From contig NZ_JAKSDZ010000010.1 of the NCBI RefSeq assembly GCF_023509475.1, positions 22,010 through 86,009 of the forward strand: 64,000 nt of DNA. Reading direction: 5' to 3'. Below the pieces are notes generated by a model. That model was given only the letters and a program-made list of their open reading frames with translations, did not search any database and had not been told where the DNA came from. Below, piece by piece: positions 24,748-34,590 of the stretch (positions are counted from its first letter, which is position 1; the number at the start of each line of letters is the position of its first letter). The stretch is from Aestuariirhabdus haliotis. GTDB lineage: Bacteria; Pseudomonadota; Gammaproteobacteria; Pseudomonadales; Aestuariirhabdaceae. Position numbers and translations under genes: made by a program.

Positions 24748-27144
24748 TTATAGGGTTGGCTGAGTATTGAAGGTTTGTTGGCCCCATCTGTTGATGCTTC
24801 TGGCTAGTTCATCTTTTCGAAACGGTTTGGAAATGTAGTCGTTCATGCCAGCATCCAGGCATTTTTGTCGATCTTCGCTAAGGGCGTTGGCGGTCAGCGC
24901 GATAATGGGTATCTCCTGGTAGGAGGGCAGGGAGCGTAATTGCCGGGTAGCTTGATAGCCATCCATCAGTGGCATGTTGCAATCCATAAAGACCAGGTCG
25001 AACCTGTGCGCGCCGCAGAGCTCAATCGCGTGTTGGCCGTTACTGCATAAGGTAACCTTATGTCCCAATCTTTCCAGCATAGCCTGTGCGACTTTTTGGT
25101 TGGTTTCGTTATCTTCAACCAGAAGAATGTCTACTGAGGCGTTAATTGACTCACAAGCAGTCTTGTCAGACGGCTGATGGACGACATGATATTCCATCAT
25201 TCCTGCTAACAAATGAAACAGTTCATTACGCTGAAGCGGTAATATCAATTGGGCGTCGAAACCATGGGTCTTCAGTTCGGATTCGGCCAGTAGGTCTCGT
25301 TGAGGGGCTGCAAAGATAATACTGATCTGTGGAGTGAATTCCCGGACCACTTTTGCGTTTTCTTCGGATTCTACGATGGCAAGTACATAGTTTGTATCCT
25401 GCTGTTGTCGTGCGTGAGCTTGAAGCCCTCTAGGGTCACTGAGAGACTGGTGAGGAATCTTCCAGTACGCCAAATGCTTTTCGAGCGTGTCAATTAGGCC
25501 GTGTTGGCAGAGGCAGAGTACGGCATCCGCGTTGACTCGTTCAGGGAAAGATGGCGCCGCAACAAGTGCCTTGCTGTGCGCGAAAGGAATAGTGGCGCGA
25601 AACGTACTGCCATGTCCCGGGCTGGATTCAATTTCCAAAGAGCCTTTCATGGCATCGGTCAATTTTTGACAAAGAGCCAGTCCCAAACCGGTGCCCCCAT
25701 ACTTGCGAGTGGTTGCCGTATCGGCCTGGGTAAAAGGCTTAAGGATGTCTTCCAGAACGTCTTCATCGATACCAATACCGGTATCATTGACCTCAATGTT
25801 AATCGTCAATCCATCCTGTGTTTCGTCGATATAGGTAACGCAAAGCTGGACTTCGCCCTGTTCGGTAAACTTAATGGCATTGGATAGCAGGTTAGTGGTT
25901 AATTGGTGCACTCGTACAGGGTCGCCTACCACCCGTTCCGGGAGGGTGGGGTCGATATCGATCGATAGATAAAGCGATTTGCTGGCTGCGTTGTCGCTCA
26001 ATAACCTGGCCGCTTGTTCGATGCAATTGCGAAGATCAAAATCGATTTGCTCCAGAGTCATTTTTCCTGAATCAAACTTGGCCAGGTCAAGAATATCGTT
26101 AAGTAGCTGGGTCAAAATGGTGGCTGAGCTATAGGCCGTTTCGAGCTGGTGACGTTGTTGCGTGGGTAGGTTTCCCTCCAATGCCAGGCTGATCATTCCG
26201 AGCACGCCGTTGATAGGTGTGCGAATTTCATGGCTCATATTTGCCATAAAGACCGAACGTGCATTGGCCATTGATTCTGCATCATTGCGCGCCTGGTCGA
26301 GTAGTTCATTGCTGGCGATAAGTTTTCGGTTTGCCCGGCTCAAATCGGCGGTGCGTTGTTCAATGGTCGATTCCAGTTGATTGAGGTGCTTTTGCAGCTT
26401 GTCTTCGGCCGCAAGACGACGGTTAAGGTTGCCCTGAATACTGGTTATATGTTGATTGGTGGCTTCGACCAATACCCCTATTTCATCCGCTTCATGTCCA
26501 TAGGGGCACGGGATAGCATCATCATCATGTTCCGGATCTCGGCGACTGATCGAATCGATCAGTTTGACCAGAGGTTTGGTTAGCATGATGTAAAAGAGCA
26601 CAAGCAGGATAAATGACAATGTCAGACTGCGCACAAAGCCACTCATCAACGTAAAACCGGCACGCTTTAAAAAAGCAGATCCAATTGCAATCGTATCCAC
26701 TTTAAGGTCGAGGTACCCCAGTTCTTCATCTGGGTCATGAAGTACTTGTAAGTGTTCCCTGTATTCACGACTACTACCAAAGAGTATGTCGCTTAAGTCT
26801 CTGTAGCGGGAATCGCTACGCTCCCGCCTAGCAAATGCTAGCGTGGTTTGGGTGTTATCGACGATTTCGGCGCTGATAATAATCGGGGATTCAAGCAAGC
26901 CCAGTACCAGTTCCTGTGCAAGTTCGGAATCAATGTTATAGGCAATGCGAGAGGCGGGGTTGTGGGTGATATCTATAATGGCGCGCACTTGGCTGTCTAT
27001 AGAGCGCTTTTCGTTTATATAGTCAATCCATACTTGTGCGATGCTCAGGATAGTGCCGAGGAGAAAAGCCAGGATGACAGTATTTCGAGCCTGCTTGTAA
27101 GAAAGCCGGTCGCTTAAACGGATATTCATGGGGGGCTGTTTCAT
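24748..27144 (-). CDS. Hybrid sensor histidine kinase/response regulator
   Basis: A 798-residue inner-membrane protein. Two helices (about 20-40 and 170-189) enclose a periplasmic sensor region of about 130 residues, followed by a HAMP-like linker, a coiled coil (about 240-295), a HisKA domain with H305 in MSHEIRTP, an HATPase with NDTGIGI and GGTGLGLALC, a degenerate insert, and a C-terminal receiver domain with the phosphate-accepting Asp in 'DLVFMDCNMPLMDG'. There is no HPt domain, so phosphate must pass to a separate HPt protein or the receiver self-regulates. The signal is unknown. The gene at 27182 ends 37 bp upstream and may be cotranscribed. Confidence 0.93.
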   Translation of the reverse strand: MKQPPMNIRLSDRLSYKQARNTVILAFLLGTILSIAQVWIDYINEKRSIDSQVRAIIDITHNPASRIAYNIDSELAQELVLGLLESPIIISAEIVDNTQTTLAFARRERSDSRYRDLSDILFGSSREYREHLQVLHDPDEELGYLDLKVDTIAIGSAFLKRAGFTLMSGFVRSLTLSFILLVLFYIMLTKPLVKLIDSISRRDPEHDDDAIPCPYGHEADEIGVLVEATNQHITSIQGNLNRRLAAEDKLQKHLNQLESTIEQRTADLSRANRKLIASNELLDQARNDAESMANARSVFMANMSHEIRTPINGVLGMISLALEGNLPTQQRHQLETAYSSATILTQLLNDILDLAKFDSGKMTLEQIDFDLRNCIEQAARLLSDNAASKSLYLSIDIDPTLPERVVGDPVRVHQLTTNLLSNAIKFTEQGEVQLCVTYIDETQDGLTINIEVNDTGIGIDEDVLEDILKPFTQADTATTRKYGGTGLGLALCQKLTDAMKGSLEIESSPGHGSTFRATIPFAHSKALVAAPSFPERVNADAVLCLCQHGLIDTLEKHLAYWKIPHQSLSDPRGLQAHARQQQDTNYVLAIVESEENAKVVREFTPQISIIFAAPQRDLLAESELKTHGFDAQLILPLQRNELFHLLAGMMEYHVVHQPSDKTACESINASVDILLVEDNETNQKVAQAMLERLGHKVTLCSNGQHAIELCGAHRFDLVFMDCNMPLMDGYQATRQLRSLPSYQEIPIIALTANALSEDRQKCLDAGMNDYISKPFRKDELARSINRWGQQTFNTQPTL

Positions 27145-27181
27145 AATACTGCGTAATTGATACAGCGATTAGCGGCGAGGG

Positions 27182-27970
27182 CTAATCATAGACATTCTTC
27201 TTTTTCCAGGGATCATCTTCTGAAGTGTCTTTTTCAAGTTGTTGGCTAAGCTCGTTGGTTTTATTCATTTGAGCTTTCTGCTTGTCTGTCATTTGCGAGA
27301 GCTTATCTTCTTCTTGCAGGTGCTTTATCAGGGCGCGGAGCTTTTTTATCTGTTCGGTATACTGGTTATTATCATTATTCTTAGTCAAGTCGGCAGAGGC
27401 CCGCATATAGTGGTGCAAGGCAAGCTTTATTTTGCCATCTCGTCGTGCCTGGGATGCCATGTTACGCAAAGCTTCATACCCTGTAACGACCAAAAAGTGT
27501 TTGATCAGTGCGTTGTATTTCTGTGCGTCAGCTTTGCTGATCCTACCCGACTTGGCACCAGTAACCAGAATTTTGTGAGAGTCCTGGAGCAGGCTTTTGA
27601 TCTCTTGCGCTTGCGCTTCACTGGTAATTTGCCTGGGCTCCGCTGGAGCAGATGGAGGCGTGTTTATCTCCTCTCGGGTGATTTCTATGCGCTTTTGAAC
27701 GTTAACCTGCTGCTCCTTGGTTGCAAAGGGTAGCATCTGATTCAAGGCAAACAGTTTTTCTGAGAGTAAAAATGTCAGCAAACCTTTTTGCTGATAGTTG
27801 AAGGGGAGATCAGCTTGTATGTAATCAATGCGCCGAATACGGTCGTTGCCCTCGGCGATCTTGCGGGCTCGCTGGATTTTGGCGTTTTCCATTGCATGAT
27901 TAATGTAGGCAACGCCTATGAGGCCCAGTACAACAAATACTATGATGCCGCTAATAACTAGGGGATCCAC
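27182..27970 (-). CDS. Membrane-anchored protein of unknown function
   Basis: A 262-residue protein with one N-terminal helix (residues 5-27, 'VISGIIVFVVLGLIGVAYIN') and a long, charged, mostly helical cytosolic part with coiled-coil character (many K, E, Q; tail rich in lysine and glutamate). I do not recognise the family. It is upstream of the hybrid histidine kinase gene on the same strand with a 37-bp gap. It could be a structural or signalling partner of that kinase, which is inferred from position only. Confidence 0.72.
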   Translation of the reverse strand: MDPLVISGIIVFVVLGLIGVAYINHAMENAKIQRARKIAEGNDRIRRIDYIQADLPFNYQQKGLLTFLLSEKLFALNQMLPFATKEQQVNVQKRIEITREEINTPPSAPAEPRQITSEAQAQEIKSLLQDSHKILVTGAKSGRISKADAQKYNALIKHFLVVTGYEALRNMASQARRDGKIKLALHHYMRASADLTKNNDNNQYTEQIKKLRALIKHLQEEDKLSQMTDKQKAQMNKTNELSQQLEKDTSEDDPWKKKNVYD

Positions 27971-28136
27971 TCCGTTACTCCCACCTTCGGTTAACTATTA
28001 ATTCACTATAACCGATGGTATCTAACAATTGTAGCCATGCGTCTAGTGTCTCATTCAAGAGGGAGGGCTTTGATGCGGACTTTTAAAGATAAAGCTGGGG
28101 AGATACTTGCAAGGGGGATAGCTACTGGGTAGGGAG

Positions 28137-28163
28137 TACCTGCGCCACAGAAGGGCGCAGGTA
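28137..28163. terminator. Hairpin after the arc operon
   Basis: Perfect 10-base arms TACCTGCGCC (28137-28146) and GGCGCAGGTA (28154-28163), 28 bp beyond the arcC stop on the minus strand. No T-run follows, so it may stabilise the 3' end of the message instead of ending transcription by itself. The rest of the 220-bp gap shows nothing. Confidence 0.5.
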
Positions 28164-28190
28164 TAGAGGAGTTGTAAGCCAAGTTTGAAC

Positions 28191-29120
28191 TTAGTGGTAT
28201 TTTACATCTCCAGAGTGATCAGCACGGATAACCGTCCCGGCAGTGCCGTTTACGATATCAAGTGCTTGATCCAGGGAACCGATGCCCCCGATTTTACCGC
28301 CTGCTCGAACAAAAGAGTTGGCTGCTTCCACTTTGGGTCCCATGGAACCGGCGGCGAAGCCATGCTCTTCCATCTGCTCGGGGGTCGCGGTCATGATGGT
28401 TTTCTGGTCAGGCTGACCCCAGTTAATGGCTACGCCTTCGACATCGGTCAACACCAGTAGAGCGTCGGCCTTCAGATCGACTGCCAACGTGGTGGAGGCG
28501 CGGTCTTTATCGACAACGGCCTCGACACCTTGCCACTTACCGCTATCGTCCTGAGATACTGGGACACCACCACCGCCAGTGCAGATAACCATGGTGCCAG
28601 TATCAACCAGCTGCTTAATGGAATTAAGCTCGACAATGGATTTTGGCATGGGAGAAGGGACAACGCGGCGGAAATGCTCGCCATCGGCCTTCATGAAGTA
28701 GCCTTTGGTGCGGGCCAGTTCAGTCGCTTGTTCCTGGCTATAGACCGGGCCTACGAACTTATCAGGATCGGCAAACGCAGGATCTTTCGGGTCGACCACG
28801 GTTTGAGTGAATAGTCCGGCGATGTTGGCATCAGGTAGCTCGTTACGCAGCGCCTTTTCAAATTCATAACCGATCATACCCTGGGTTTCAGCGCCGAGGA
28901 CGTCGAGAGGGTAGTTGCTTACCTCACGGTAGGCTTCGTTTTGCAAAGCTAATAGACCTACCTGGGGACCGTTGCCGTGGGTTAGTACTACGGTGTGTTC
29001 TTTAGCGACCTTGGCGATGGCTTTGGCTGCTTTCTCGATATTACGCTTCTGGTTTTCGGCTTCCAGAGGCTCACCCCGTTGAAGGATGGCGTTGCCTCCG
29101 AGTGCAATGACGACTAACAT
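28191..29120 (-). CDS. arcC: Carbamate kinase
   Basis: A 309-residue cytosolic enzyme that moves the phosphate of carbamoyl phosphate to ADP, giving ATP, CO2 and ammonia: the energy-yielding end of the arginine deiminase pathway. Family signatures are ALGGNAIL at residues 6-13, THGNGPQVGLL near 48-58, and CTGGGGVPV near 180-188. It is the last gene of arcABC. Confidence 0.97.
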   Translation of the reverse strand: MLVVIALGGNAILQRGEPLEAENQKRNIEKAAKAIAKVAKEHTVVLTHGNGPQVGLLALQNEAYREVSNYPLDVLGAETQGMIGYEFEKALRNELPDANIAGLFTQTVVDPKDPAFADPDKFVGPVYSQEQATELARTKGYFMKADGEHFRRVVPSPMPKSIVELNSIKQLVDTGTMVICTGGGGVPVSQDDSGKWQGVEAVVDKDRASTTLAVDLKADALLVLTDVEGVAINWGQPDQKTIMTATPEQMEEHGFAAGSMGPKVEAANSFVRAGGKIGGIGSLDQALDIVNGTAGTVIRADHSGDVKYH

Positions 29121-29145
29121 TTTGAACTCCTCTGAAGAGGGGCGT

Positions 29146-29167
29146 AGCTACCCGTTTCCGGGTAGCT
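29146..29167 (-). repeat. Hairpin in the arcB-arcC gap
   Basis: Perfect nine-base arms AGCTACCCG and CGGGTAGCT around a TTTC loop. It lies between the arcB stop and arcC start and would form in the message. Such stems in arc operons can protect upstream or downstream segments after cleavage; that function is inferred. Confidence 0.6.
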
Positions 29168-29199
29168 AGCATTTAGAACTGTCTAGAATGCGACAGGGC

Positions 29200-30201
29200 T
29201 TATTCGCCGAGAGTGGCGACCATAACAGCCTTGATGGTGTGCATGCGGTTTTCTGCTTGATCGAAAACGATAGAGGCGGCAGATTCGAAGACATCATCGG
29301 TTACTTCGAGACCGTCGAGGCCGAACTTCTCAAAGATCTCCTCACCAACAGTCGTTTCGCGGTTGTGGAACGCAGGTAGGCAGTGCATAAACTTCACGTT
29401 GGGGTTGCCAGTGGCTTCCATCGCTTCTTTGTTGACCTGGTATGGCTTAAGTTGCTTGATGCGCTTTTCCCACACAGAATCAGGCTCGCCCATGGATACC
29501 CAAACATCAGTGTAGAGGAAGTCAGCGCCCTTAACAGCAGCCTTGACATCTTCGGTCAGAGTGATGGTCGCGCCAGTGGTTTTGGCAATCTCTTTCGCGA
29601 TCTGGATCAGCTCTGGAACCGGACGGCACTCTTCGGGAGCAGCCATGCGGAAATCCATACCCATTTTGGCAGCACCGATCATCAGGGAATCGCCCATGTT
29701 GTTACCGCCATCACCCAGGTAAGTAAAGGTGATATCGTTCAGTTCCTTGCCGCTGTGCTCTTTCATGGTCAGGAAGTCAGCCAGAATCTGGGTGGGGTGG
29801 AACTCGTCAGTCAGACCGTTCCATACAGGTACACCAGCGTACTCAGCCAATTCTTCCACAACGGCTTGGCCAAATCCACGGTATTCGATGCCGTCGTACA
29901 TACGGCCCAGAACGCGTGCGGTATCTTTCATGGATTCTTTCTTACCAATCTGTGAGCCGGTGGGGCCGAGATAGGTAACGTGAGCGCCCTGATCGTAGGC
30001 AGCAACTTCGAAAGCGCAGCGAGTACGGGTAGAGGTCTTTTCGAAAATAAGGGCGATATTCTTACCAGTTAAGCGCTGGACTTCATTGCCAGTATACTTA
30101 GCAACCTTGAGGTCGTCAGAGAGACGAATCAAGAACGCAATCTCACGTGGAGTAAGATCTTCGAGCTTCAAGAAGTGGCGGTTGCGAAGATTAAAAGCCA
30201 T
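29200..30201 (-). CDS. arcB: Ornithine carbamoyltransferase (catabolic)
   Basis: A 333-residue cytosolic enzyme that interconverts citrulline and phosphate with ornithine and carbamoyl phosphate. I chose the ATG at 30201 because an AGAAGGA ribosome site lies 8 bases upstream and '[16 protein letters not shown]' is the family start. The carbamoyl phosphate motif STRTRCAFE and the ornithine motifs 'MGDSLMIGA' and 'FMHCLPAFH' are present. Its place between arcA and arcC marks it as the catabolic form. Confidence 0.96.
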   Translation of the reverse strand: MAFNLRNRHFLKLEDLTPREIAFLIRLSDDLKVAKYTGNEVQRLTGKNIALIFEKTSTRTRCAFEVAAYDQGAHVTYLGPTGSQIGKKESMKDTARVLGRMYDGIEYRGFGQAVVEELAEYAGVPVWNGLTDEFHPTQILADFLTMKEHSGKELNDITFTYLGDGGNNMGDSLMIGAAKMGMDFRMAAPEECRPVPELIQIAKEIAKTTGATITLTEDVKAAVKGADFLYTDVWVSMGEPDSVWEKRIKQLKPYQVNKEAMEATGNPNVKFMHCLPAFHNRETTVGEEIFEKFGLDGLEVTDDVFESAASIVFDQAENRMHTIKAVMVATLGE

Positions 30202-30276
30202 GGTCAAATTCCTTCTTTCAAATGAGTGGGTTATTTCGCACTCAGGGTTTTGTGATCTGGGTGCGTTTGTTGATGA

Positions 30277-30298
30277 GGTGGCCGGGTTAGCGGCCACC
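30277..30298 (-). repeat. Hairpin in the arcA-arcB gap
   Basis: Perfect seven-base arms GGTGGCC (30277-30283) and GGCCACC (30292-30298) with an eight-base loop, 11 bp after the arcA stop. Together with the stem in the arcB-arcC gap it suggests message processing between the genes. Confidence 0.5.
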
Positions 30299-30309
30299 CG
30301 ATTGGTTAA

Positions 30310-31536
30310 TTAAATACCATCACGTTCCATTGGGCAGCTCATGCAGCGAGCTCCGCCACGACCGCGACCGAGATCTTCACCTGGAATTGGAAGTACCTTG
30401 ATGCCGGCTTCTTCCATTTTCTTGATGGTATACACGTTACGCTCGTAGCCAATAACCACACCAGGACGTACAGTCAATACGTTGTTGGCGTCGTTCCATT
30501 GCTCACGCTCTGCTTCGAAGACATCACCACCGGTAGTAACCAGTCGTAGCTCTGGAACACCCAGGGCGCGAGCGATGGCGTCGGTGAAGCGGTCTTTAAC
30601 ACGGGTGAAGACGATTTCACCTTCAGCATTGCCAGGAGTCAGTTCCCAGGCGGCGATGTCGTCACGCATGATGTCCGGGTATACCGTGAAGCAATCCAGG
30701 TCCATGTGGGTCATCACCGTATCAAGGTGCATGCAGCTGCGGGCTTGAGGCAGTTGCAAGGCGATAACCTTGGTTGCCTGACCAGTGCGGAACAGATTCT
30801 GAGCCAGCAGTTCAACACCCTGTGGAGTGGTACGCTCAGACATACCGATCAATACGGCACCTTTACCGATAACCAGTACGTCACCGCCCTCAATGGTAGA
30901 GAGTTCGAAGTTGCGATCTTCATCACCGAAGTAGATCTCAAAATCAGCATCTTTAAACATTGGGTGGAACTTGTAGATGGCGCGCATGTGAACAGTTTCA
31001 CGTTTACGAGCAGGTTTCATCATAGGGTTGACAGAGACGCCACCGTATACCCAGCAAGAGGTGTCACGAGTAAACAGGTGGTTGGGGATTGGGTCCATGA
31101 TGAAATCAGTCTGTCCCATTACCTGCAGGGTTGGGCTGCCCAATTCAGAATTGAGCTCTGCAACAGTCAAGCCGCCAATGAGGTGAGAAGCCAGATTGTT
31201 GTTGTCCAGGCTGCTGTAATAGGCACGTACTTCCTTGGCCAGGGCTGGGCCGTAGCGGAATTGAGAAATCTGGCGGTCAAGGATCCACTCTTTGGCTTCA
31301 GGGATTGCAAGGGTTTCTGCCAGAACTTCCTTGAGCAGAAAGACCTCTACACCTTCATCGCGCAGGGTTTGTGCAAAGGCGTCATGTTCTTCGCCAGCTT
31401 GCTCTACCCTGAGCACGTCATCAAAAAGAAGGTCTTCGCAGTTGGTTGGGGTCAAGCGACGCAGTGAAAGCTCCGGACGATGTAGCAGAACTTTGTGCAG
31501 TTGACCAATTTCAGAACCTACATAAAAGCGAGACAT
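30310..31536 (-). CDS. arcA: Arginine deiminase
   Basis: A 408-residue cytosolic enzyme that hydrolyses arginine to citrulline and ammonia. The catalytic cysteine is C398 in '[14 protein letters not shown]', ten residues from the C-terminus as in known deiminases. Other signatures are [12 protein letters not shown], the central '[20 protein letters not shown]', and [10 protein letters not shown] with the catalytic His. It is the first gene of arcABC. No Fnr box with correct spacing was found upstream, so oxygen control of this operon is not shown here. Confidence 0.97.
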   Translation of the reverse strand: MSRFYVGSEIGQLHKVLLHRPELSLRRLTPTNCEDLLFDDVLRVEQAGEEHDAFAQTLRDEGVEVFLLKEVLAETLAIPEAKEWILDRQISQFRYGPALAKEVRAYYSSLDNNNLASHLIGGLTVAELNSELGSPTLQVMGQTDFIMDPIPNHLFTRDTSCWVYGGVSVNPMMKPARKRETVHMRAIYKFHPMFKDADFEIYFGDEDRNFELSTIEGGDVLVIGKGAVLIGMSERTTPQGVELLAQNLFRTGQATKVIALQLPQARSCMHLDTVMTHMDLDCFTVYPDIMRDDIAAWELTPGNAEGEIVFTRVKDRFTDAIARALGVPELRLVTTGGDVFEAEREQWNDANNVLTVRPGVVIGYERNVYTIKKMEEAGIKVLPIPGEDLGRGRGGARCMSCPMERDGI

Positions 31537-32589
31537 ATTTTTTTCTCCTTGCTATCGAAATTTGCGACCTTCATACGACCTTTTGGAAATCCTGTAAGAT
31601 CGTTAATAATGCAGACCGCTGCGAAAATTCATGTTGTCAGGTTAGTCCTCTAGGTCACCGTTGGCATTACGTAGAAATACCGAATCTGCTGGGTATGGAT
31701 ACGCATAGCCTAAGTGGTGTCACTGCTTTAGAGGGCTGAATCAATAAATTGTGGACGTTAAAGGGTGCAAAAATGCTCAGGTCAAGCAACCTAGCGTATT
31801 CTTTTGTTTAGTACTCTTGTTTAATTATGGACAGCGAAGCCTTACTGTCCAGATACTTTTTATAGCATATATACATTCTTTCACGACCATTATTTCTTTT
31901 TAATGACAAATCAGAGCGTTAGCTCTTGGAAGAGCTAACGCTCTGGGTTTGAACGCCCTGTTTTGGGGCGCAATGGCGAGCGTCTGTTTCATGGATCTGT
32001 GTTATTGGAAAAAATATCATTTGCAAACTAGTCTGAACGCGAGAGGCGTATATGTTGGCTATAAAGCAATTAAAGTTAAGTTGTGCAGAGTATAAGCAGT
32101 TATAGCTTGTGAATCTCTTCGCCTGATCGTCTATAACTATATGCAGACTGGATGTAGTTAGGCGGCTGTTTTATCGATATTGTGATGATGTGAGTATTCG
32201 ATTATAAAATATGAGTGTTTTATAGGGATTCGATATATTGTAGGGCTGACTAGAGTGGGTTTGATCATCAAGGAATCGTTGGATACAGCGCTTTACATTT
32301 GCTGGTTGCTTGCAATGTCTTGGATGCGCAGTGGTATGGAAAGATTGACCTGTATCATAAAGGTGACCATTCTTTGTCGTCTTACCCCCTGTTTCGCGCC
32401 ATTACTTCGGTAAACCCCTATCGACTTGTTACAAGTGCGAATGGTCTTATCGGTAATTGAAAAAAACATTCTTTGAGCAATTAACTTTAGGTCATGTTTG
32501 TTGGTTGTAAGGTGTGGATGAGTAGCCGCTTTGCAGTTGACAGCATGGGTTTTAAGCAACACACCTGACGTGGGTGTAAGGATGCAAGC
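31537..32589. other. Long non-coding gap between arcA and arcD, with a strong hairpin
   Basis: About 1.05 kb without a credible gene; a minus-strand 89-codon frame at 32293-32562 has no recognisable features. The main structure is a perfect hairpin with 15-base arms at 31912-31926 and 31931-31945 and a TGGA loop, without a T-run on either strand; a second small GC stem follows near 31954-31970. The promoters of both arcA and arcD must lie here. I could not identify them, nor any ArgR or Fnr site with correct spacing. A small RNA is possible but unproven. Confidence 0.6.
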
Positions 32590-33996
32590 ATGAGTAAGTT
32601 TAAGTTCCCAACCGCCTATACGGTGCTGTTTGTGTTGATTGCGGTGGTTGCCGCATTAACCTGGATAGTACCCGCTGGCCAATACGATCGTGTGATGAAC
32701 GAGGACCTGGGTAGGGAAGTGCCGGTATCGGGTACCTACAAGCAGGTGGAAGCTAACCCTCAGGGTCCGGTTGATGTCATTCTGGCCCCAATTGATGGTC
32801 TGTATGACCACAATAGCTACGAAGCTAATGCGATCGATGTCGCGTTGTTCGTACTGATCATTGGTGGCTTCCTGGGTGTGGTCACTAAAACCGGTGCTAT
32901 CGACGCAGGTATTGAGCGGGTTACGCATAAGCTGGAAGGCCGCGAAACGTTGATGATACCTATATTAATGGCGCTGTTTGCGGCTGGGGGTACGGTATAT
33001 GGTATGGCCGAAGAGACCATTCCTTTCTACACCTTATTGGTTCCAGTCATGATTGCGGCCCGTTTCGACTCCGTGACCGCGGTTGCTACTATCCTGCTTG
33101 GCGCTGGTATCGGAACCCTGGGTTCTACCATCAACCCTTTCGCTACCGTTATTGCCGCTAATGCTGCCGGTATCCCGTTCACTGACGGCATGATCTGGCG
33201 TTTGATTATCCTGCTGGCAGGTTGGGCGATCTGTGTGGCGTTTGTTATGCGCTATGCCAAGCGTGTCCAGGCTGATCCTTCTCTTTCTATTGTTGCCGAT
33301 ATGAAAGAGTCTAACGAAGAGCATTTTCTGGCCCATAAAGATGGCGCTGAAGCAATTGAGTTGACCGGCGTACGCAAGTTTATTCTGGTCCTGTTTGCTG
33401 CCACCTTCGGTGTCATGATTTACGGTGTAGCGGTTGCCGGTTGGTGGATGGCCGAGATCTCTGGTCTGTTCCTGTTCTCAGCTATTTTGATTGGCTTGCT
33501 GTATCGCCTGAGTGAAGAGGATTTAACCTCCAGCTTTGTCGATGGAGCCCGTGATCTGTTGGGTGTTGCTCTGATCATCGGTATTGCTCGCGGTATCGTG
33601 ATCGTGATGGATGCCGGTAACATGACCGATACCGTACTTTATCATGCAGAACAAGCCGTTAATGGTCTGTCCTCTGTGATGTTCATCAATGTGATGTACT
33701 GGCTTGAGGTGGTGCTGAGTTTCCTGGTGCCTTCTTCTTCAGGTCTGGCTGTACTGACTATGCCTATTATGGCGCCATTGGCTGATTTCTCAGGTGTGAG
33801 TCGTGACCTCGTAGTTACTGCTTACCAGAGTGCCAGCGGTATCGTTAACCTGATCACTCCTACCTCTGCTGTTGTAATGGGTGGTTTGGCAATCGGTCGT
33901 GTACCTTACGATCGCTGGTTGAAGTTCGTAGCTCCTCTACTACTGATCCTCACTGTGTTGATCACTGTGGTATTGAGTGTAGGTGCGATGGTCTGA
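32590..33996 (+). CDS. arcD: YfcC-family transporter, probable arginine/ornithine antiporter
   Basis: A 468-residue inner-membrane protein with about 12 helices of the YfcC/C4-dicarboxylate anaerobic carrier family. The N-terminus 'KFPTAYTVLFVLIAVVAALTWIVPAGQYDR' and the interior VVTKTGAIDAGI are family signatures. It lies divergent from arcABC, and in many bacteria such genes serve as the arginine-ornithine exchanger of the deiminase pathway; this role is inferred from position. A TAAGGA ribosome site lies at a good distance before the ATG. Confidence 0.85.
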   Translation: MSKFKFPTAYTVLFVLIAVVAALTWIVPAGQYDRVMNEDLGREVPVSGTYKQVEANPQGPVDVILAPIDGLYDHNSYEANAIDVALFVLIIGGFLGVVTKTGAIDAGIERVTHKLEGRETLMIPILMALFAAGGTVYGMAEETIPFYTLLVPVMIAARFDSVTAVATILLGAGIGTLGSTINPFATVIAANAAGIPFTDGMIWRLIILLAGWAICVAFVMRYAKRVQADPSLSIVADMKESNEEHFLAHKDGAEAIELTGVRKFILVLFAATFGVMIYGVAVAGWWMAEISGLFLFSAILIGLLYRLSEEDLTSSFVDGARDLLGVALIIGIARGIVIVMDAGNMTDTVLYHAEQAVNGLSSVMFINVMYWLEVVLSFLVPSSSGLAVLTMPIMAPLADFSGVSRDLVVTAYQSASGIVNLITPTSAVVMGGLAIGRVPYDRWLKFVAPLLLILTVLITVVLSVGAMV

Positions 33997-34020
33997 TTAA
34001 TTGATCATCTAGCCCTTTGA

Positions 34021-34048
34021 AAAGCCCGGCCTAGTGCCGGGCTTTTTG
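34021..34048 (+). terminator. Rho-independent terminator of arcD
   Basis: A stem of AAAGCCCGGC (34021-34030) and GCCGGGCTTT (34036-34045) with a CTAGT loop runs into five Ts in total. It ends 52 bases after the arcD stop and is a textbook intrinsic terminator. Confidence 0.92.
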
Positions 34049-34114
34049 TTAGCGCATATATCCATATCGCTAGGAAGTTGTGGCGTACAATTCTTAAGTG
34101 GTATTGATTAGTGT

Positions 34115-34142
34115 TTGGCTGTCTGTAGCATTCTGCTACAAT
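34115..34142 (+). promoter_or_regulatory. Promoter and operator of the toxin-antitoxin pair
   Basis: A -35-like TTGGCT (34115-34120) and -10-like TACAAT (34137-34142) are 16 bp apart. A palindrome with arms TGTAGC (34124-34129) and GCTACA (34135-34140) fills the spacer and covers the -10 element. Binding of the antitoxin here would repress its own operon, as is usual for type II systems. Confidence 0.6.
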
Positions 34143-34176
34143 GTGATCTGTTGAACGTTCTCGATAGGTGTATGTC

Positions 34177-34590
34177 ATGGCTAAAGCATCTTCCCCGGTT
34201 CGCTTGCAAAGCGAATTAATGGAATCGGCAAAGCTGGCAGGTGAACGCTTGCACCGTAGTACTGCCGAACAAATTGAGTACTGGGCCAGTATCGGCCGCA
34301 GTGTCTCCCATCTCGTTAACCCAGACAGCTTGCTCGATGTAACCACGGGGCTGGCTAAGCTCAAAATTGAGCCTGTCAGTTCTCCGGTGATTGATCCGGA
34401 TGTTGTGTTCGCCGCGTTGGAGCGGGACCGGGCTAGTGGTGTATTGCAATTGGGTGTGACTAGCAGTGCCAAGCGTTATCAGGTTTCAAGTAGGCACCCC
34501 GGTATGCTGGAGCAGATCGATGAGTTGGGTGAGGTAACCGTAGGCCAGTTTGATAATGGGCAGTTTGTGCCTATTAAGGGTGTCGATTGA
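34177..34590 (+). CDS. ParD-like antitoxin
   Basis: A 137-residue protein of the ParD-like type II antitoxin family. The start 'MAKASSPVRLQSELMESAKLAGERLHRSTAEQIEYWASIGR' pattern (read in pieces: RLQSELMESAK, then RSTAEQIEYWASIGR) is the family's ribbon-helix-helix-like DNA-binding region. The C-terminal half, which should bind the toxin, ends in FDNGQFVPI. I chose the ATG at 34177 over a GTG at 34168. Its stop overlaps the toxin start by 4 bp, so translation is coupled. A palindrome covers the promoter. Confidence 0.85.
   Translation: MAKASSPVRLQSELMESAKLAGERLHRSTAEQIEYWASIGRSVSHLVNPDSLLDVTTGLAKLKIEPVSSPVIDPDVVFAALERDRASGVLQLGVTSSAKRYQVSSRHPGMLEQIDELGEVTVGQFDNGQFVPIKGVD

Noticed and set aside
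32261..32271. TTGATCATCAA upstream of arcD, resembling an Fnr box
   Set aside because: The half sites are separated by one base instead of four, so a dimer of Fnr would not fit.
32293..32562. 89-codon open frame in the arcA-arcD gap, minus strand
   Set aside because: No motif, no clear ribosome site and composition of random sequence; recorded only as part of the non-coding gap.
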